This document shows positions 61,226 through 64,000 of a DNA stretch of 64,000 nt, piece by piece; within the stretch, counting starts at the first letter, position 1; every line of letters begins with the position of its first letter. The DNA is from Aequorivita sp. (GTDB taxonomy: Bacteria > Bacteroidota > Bacteroidia > Flavobacteriales > Flavobacteriaceae): NCBI GenBank assembly GCA_024637015.1, contig JAGXGE010000030.1, forward strand, positions 1 to 64,000. The letters run 5' to 3'. Under the pieces are notes generated by a model. That model did no database searches. It saw only the letters and a list, made by a program, of their open reading frames with translations, and had not been told where the DNA came from. A program made the position numbers and the translations under genes.

Positions 61226-62143
61226 ATGAAAAAATTTTATAAAAACCTGCTGATTTTCTTAATACCTGTTTTTGTGGTATGGGGCCTTACGGAGGTTTTT
61301 TATCGTACAGCTGAAAATAATTTCACTTTCAAAAATCAACGAATTATTTCAGAATACAATCAAATAGAAACATTGGTATTCGGCGATTCCCATGCTTTCT
61401 TTGGAATAAATCCGGAGTATTTCACTTCAAACACTTTCAATATCGCCAACGTAAGCCAAAGTTTATATTTTGATGAATTGCTTCTTCAAAAACATATTGA
61501 CAGTCTTCCCAATTTAAGAAACGTAATTTTAAACATCAGTTATTTTACACTTTCTGCAGTTGATAATTCTTCAGAAGATAGATGGAGAAGATATTTTTAT
61601 CAGCAACAAATGGATTTAAACATTTCTTCTATATCCGTTTTTGATCCGAACCAATACAGCCTAGCATTAGTTAGAAGATTTGATAAATCTGTAGAATTAT
61701 TTGGAGAATATCTCCAAAATGGAACCATTGTAAGTTGTTATGGAAATGGGTTTGGAATGCAGGACGAAACCAATATCGTTCCCGATAAGGAAAAAATCTC
61801 AGTATTGATAGCTAAAAAGCACGAAGACCATTTATTTGATTTTGAGGTAAATAAAAACCGTTTGCAACGAATGATTGATTTGTGCAACAAGAGAGGAGTT
61901 GAAGTATTTTTGATAGAAATGCCAGTCTACAAAACGTATTATAGTCTGTTGGACACAGCAAAAAAGGAAAAAATAAATGCAACCCTATCTCAATTAGAAG
62001 AGCAAAATAAAGGTGTTCATTATTTTGATTTCAGTCAGGAAGAAAGTTTTATTGATTCAGATTTTCGGGATGCGGATCATCTAACCAATGAGGGCGCAGA
62101 AAAATTCAGTATAATTTTAAATGCTATTTTGCAGAAAAAGTGA
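61226..62143 (+). CDS. SGNH/AlgX-like hydrolase-fold protein, partner of MBOAT
   Basis: A 305-aa protein with one N-terminal membrane anchor (residues 4-23). The SGNH block I is FGDSHAFFGIN (Ser at the start), and the catalytic D-x-x-H is DADHLTNEGAEKF near the C-terminus. The periplasmic domain would transfer the acetyl group supplied by the MBOAT protein to the glycan. The combination is known from alginate (AlgI with AlgJ/AlgX) and other acetylation systems. The acceptor here is not known. Confidence 0.82.
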   Translation: MKKFYKNLLIFLIPVFVVWGLTEVFYRTAENNFTFKNQRIISEYNQIETLVFGDSHAFFGINPEYFTSNTFNIANVSQSLYFDELLLQKHIDSLPNLRNVILNISYFTLSAVDNSSEDRWRRYFYQQQMDLNISSISVFDPNQYSLALVRRFDKSVELFGEYLQNGTIVSCYGNGFGMQDETNIVPDKEKISVLIAKKHEDHLFDFEVNKNRLQRMIDLCNKRGVEVFLIEMPVYKTYYSLLDTAKKEKINATLSQLEEQNKGVHYFDFSQEESFIDSDFRDADHLTNEGAEKFSIILNAILQKK

Positions 62144-62151
62144 GATGAAGT

Positions 62152-62835
62152 TTAAACCGTTTTTTGAACCACTTCAAAAATTTGGTTTTGATCACACTTT
62201 AATGTTTTAGAAGGATATTTCAATAGCAATGCATAATCGTGTGTTGCCATTAATATGGTATTTCCGTTTTTGTTTATTTCGCGCAGCACTTCCATTACCT
62301 CTACACTTGTTTGCGGATCCAGGTTTCCGGTTGGTTCGTCTGCTAATATCAGCTCAGGATCGTTTAAAAGGGACCTTGCAATGGCTATACGTTGTTGTTC
62401 TCCCCCCGAAAGTTGGTACGGATATTTAAAGGCTTTGGTCTTCATGTCTACTTTATCGAGCACTTCGTTTATTTTACTTTCCATTGCGGCTTTATCTTTC
62501 CAGCCTGTAGCGGTGAGAACAAAACGGAGGTTGTCGCTTACAGTTCGATCGTTCAAAAGTTTAAAATCCTGAAAGACCACGCCCAGTTTTCTTCTTAAAA
62601 AAGGGATGTCTTTTTCTTTCAGCGTTGCCAAATCATAACCCACAATATGACCTTCGCCTTTTTGAAGTGGAAGATCGCCGTAAAGGGTTTTCATAAAACT
62701 GCTTTTTCCGGTTCCTGTTTTCCCAATAAGATATACAAATTCGCCTTTTTCCACAGAAACGGAAACATCTGAAAGCACGAGATTTTCACCTTGAAAAATA
62801 GAGGCGTTTTCTAATTGAAGAACAGCTTGGTCCAT
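62152..62835 (-). CDS. ftsE: Cell-division ABC ATPase FtsE
   Basis: FtsE is the ATPase partner of FtsX that regulates septal peptidoglycan hydrolases. The 227-aa protein has Walker A GKTGTGKSS, the Q-loop VVFQDFKLL, the signature LSGGEQQR, Walker B LILADEPTGNLDP, and the H-loop MATHDYALL. The NDRTVSDNLRFVL motif is FtsE-like. I chose ATG 62835; the frame starting at 62856 adds seven residues that look non-native. FtsX is not adjacent, which is common in this phylum. Confidence 0.9.
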   Translation of the reverse strand: MDQAVLQLENASIFQGENLVLSDVSVSVEKGEFVYLIGKTGTGKSSFMKTLYGDLPLQKGEGHIVGYDLATLKEKDIPFLRRKLGVVFQDFKLLNDRTVSDNLRFVLTATGWKDKAAMESKINEVLDKVDMKTKAFKYPYQLSGGEQQRIAIARSLLNDPELILADEPTGNLDPQTSVEVMEVLREINKNGNTILMATHDYALLLKYPSKTLKCDQNQIFEVVQKTV

Positions 62836-62913
62836 AAAATAATTTATTTTTAGCAAATGTAACGCAAAGCAAATGGAAACAAAAATGTGTTTTATTATTT
62901 AGTAAAAATAATA

Positions 62914-63999
62914 TCATTTAAAGATCCTATCATATTTTTTGGGAGGTTGTGGCTCGCATTCTCGGTTTGATATGTTGGGGTCAATAGCTAATTTTATCTT
63001 CCCAGCTGCATTGGGCTTTAAATGTGTGTTTGGTTTTAATATTATTGCATTCCGCGCTTTAAAATCTACAGATGCATCTTCACGAAATGTTTGGTTTTGA
63101 ACGATAATATTATGCTGTGCACGTTCTATTTTAAAATCGAATCTATAAAAGTCCCGATCTTTTATGGTAATGTTCCCGTTTAAGTTCTTCATATTATTCG
63201 CCATTTTTACGGCTTTGTAAGCATCAAGCCTTCCAGCTCCCAACATTCCTTTAAAAGGAATATTCCCGTTTAGATTTTCAACATCTGCAGAAGTCAATTT
63301 TAAAATGGTTTCTATTTCATAGGAAGAAAGGCAATAATTTACGGACCACATAAGGCCGATGGTACCAGTAACATAAGGTGCTGCACTTGAAGATGCTCCG
63401 CCAAAGACAACATCTTTTCCACATATATCGTGTCCCAGTAGATATCCCTGGCGGGGCGCAACAATGTCAACTGCCGTATTTACTTGAACTCCTTTTTCCA
63501 ATGGCGCGGGATTCAATACACCAGCCTCATTTATTGTGAAATATCCACTTCGTCGATCACTTACTTCATGGGTGTAGTTAATATTGTCTTTGGTAAAAAA
63601 GCCATCTTCAATAAAAGGATATTCAGGAAATACTCCGGTAACGGAGATAACTTTATCAAATGATGACGGATACATTAGATCGCCAATAGAAGTTTTATCG
63701 CGATTACAATCCCTACCATTTCCTGCGGCAGCTACTATTATAATTCCGTCTTCGTAATATTCACTAATTCGCTTGTTAATAGCCTCTTGTTGGGAACCCA
63801 TGCCGCACATAGCCCAACTTGTATTTATAACTTTCGCACCGGCGTCAACCAAATCTTCTATATACTTGAATGACCCATAACGGGTGCTTATACCATCACA
63901 TTCGCTGCAGATGCCAGGTCTGCCAAAAGCATTGTCCATTCTGGCGAAAGCAATGCCAGCTACATTTGTTCCATGGCTACAATCACTTACTCTTGCTGG
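62914..63999 (-). CDS. Subtilisin-like S8 serine peptidase, 5' end outside the window
   Basis: The frame stays open to the right edge of the window, so the N-terminus and the catalytic Asp are outside. The catalytic His is in CSHGTNVAGI (just before 63940), the oxyanion Asn in AAAGNGRD, and the catalytic Ser in GGASSSAAP. The peptidase domain is followed by a short C-terminal region ending PPKKYDRIFK, with no type IX sorting domain. A likely export signal is not visible. About 361 residues are present. Cysteines in CSECDG suggest a disulfide-containing secreted enzyme. Confidence 0.9.
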   Translation of the reverse strand, partial: PARVSDCSHGTNVAGIAFARMDNAFGRPGICSECDGISTRYGSFKYIEDLVDAGAKVINTSWAMCGMGSQQEAINKRISEYYEDGIIIVAAAGNGRDCNRDKTSIGDLMYPSSFDKVISVTGVFPEYPFIEDGFFTKDNINYTHEVSDRRSGYFTINEAGVLNPAPLEKGVQVNTAVDIVAPRQGYLLGHDICGKDVVFGGASSSAAPYVTGTIGLMWSVNYCLSSYEIETILKLTSADVENLNGNIPFKGMLGAGRLDAYKAVKMANNMKNLNGNITIKDRDFYRFDFKIERAQHNIIVQNQTFREDASVDFKARNAIILKPNTHLKPNAAGKIKLAIDPNISNRECEPQPPKKYDRIFK

Positions 64000-64000
64000 A

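Overview
The window looks like a piece of a Bacteroidota chromosome, most likely a marine or environmental member of the Flavobacteriaceae. The signs are a tmRNA tag peptide GENNYALAA, promoter -7 boxes of the TAnnTTTG type, a type IX secretion C-terminal sorting domain, PF13601-type regulators, DUF3857 proteins, a flavobacterial-style hydrogenase operon and an AT-rich base composition. No ribosomal RNA, ordinary tRNA or CRISPR array was seen.

Layout. (1) 1-8650: copper handling. A CPH-type P1B ATPase (CopB), a CPC-type ATPase with HMA and CPMHP..CPICGMD metal-binding modules (CopA), a DUF2911 lipoprotein, a PepSY membrane protein, a DUF305 protein, and a CusB-like efflux adaptor broken by two in-frame TAA codons. 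(2) 9027-22470: a complete membrane-bound [NiFe] uptake hydrogenase system. A minus-strand operon runs hupS-hupL-hupC-hupD-hypF-hypD-hypE. A divergent plus-strand operon runs hypA-hypB-hypC-aat-TPR. A nickel permease gene converges on hypE. The small subunit carries both extra cysteines of oxygen-tolerant enzymes. The same Crp/Fnr-like palindrome sits in the divergent hydrogenase promoter and upstream of the nickel permease, at the same spacing from the presumed -7 box. (3) 23095-26545: an AraC-type regulator and a large unrecognised Cys/Trp-rich protein.

(4) 26955-31718: a 4.7-kb mobile element inserted in the 3' end of ssrA. It has 23-bp att repeats (one mismatch), identical 23-bp arm-type repeats near both ends, a tyrosine integrase, a HTH/excisionase-like protein, four unrecognised small proteins, a winged-helix Rep-like protein with iterons overlapping its stop codon, and an adjoining AT-rich palindromic stretch. 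No transfer or capsid genes are recognisable, so it looks like a small replicating satellite or cryptic integrative element. The intact tmRNA gene lies on its right side; the original tmRNA CCA end and terminator have been displaced 4.7 kb to the left.

(5) 32209-46286: mostly core genes (AlaDH/LYS1-like dehydrogenase, SDR, two DUF3857 paralogues, CreD operon, a PF13601 regulator operon, kdsA, a T9SS-secreted FG-GAP protein, typA). Two 19-bp palindromes mark the probable operators of the PF13601 regulator. Between this operon and kdsA lie two tandem, homologous small-RNA-like units, each with an upstream GGGGGAAATCCC palindrome, a promoter, a conserved TTAATTGGGGAGTT segment and a terminator. 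(6) 46377-62143: a surface polysaccharide locus with a methyltransferase, two tandem sulfatase-like membrane proteins, a FemAB/GNAT-like protein, FdtB and FdtA (3-amino-3,6-dideoxyhexose synthesis), a flippase, four glycosyltransferases, a second methyltransferase and an MBOAT-SGNH acetylation pair. (7) 62152-64000: ftsE and an S8 peptidase that runs off the right edge.

All functional calls rest on motifs and gene context read by eye; no database search was run.
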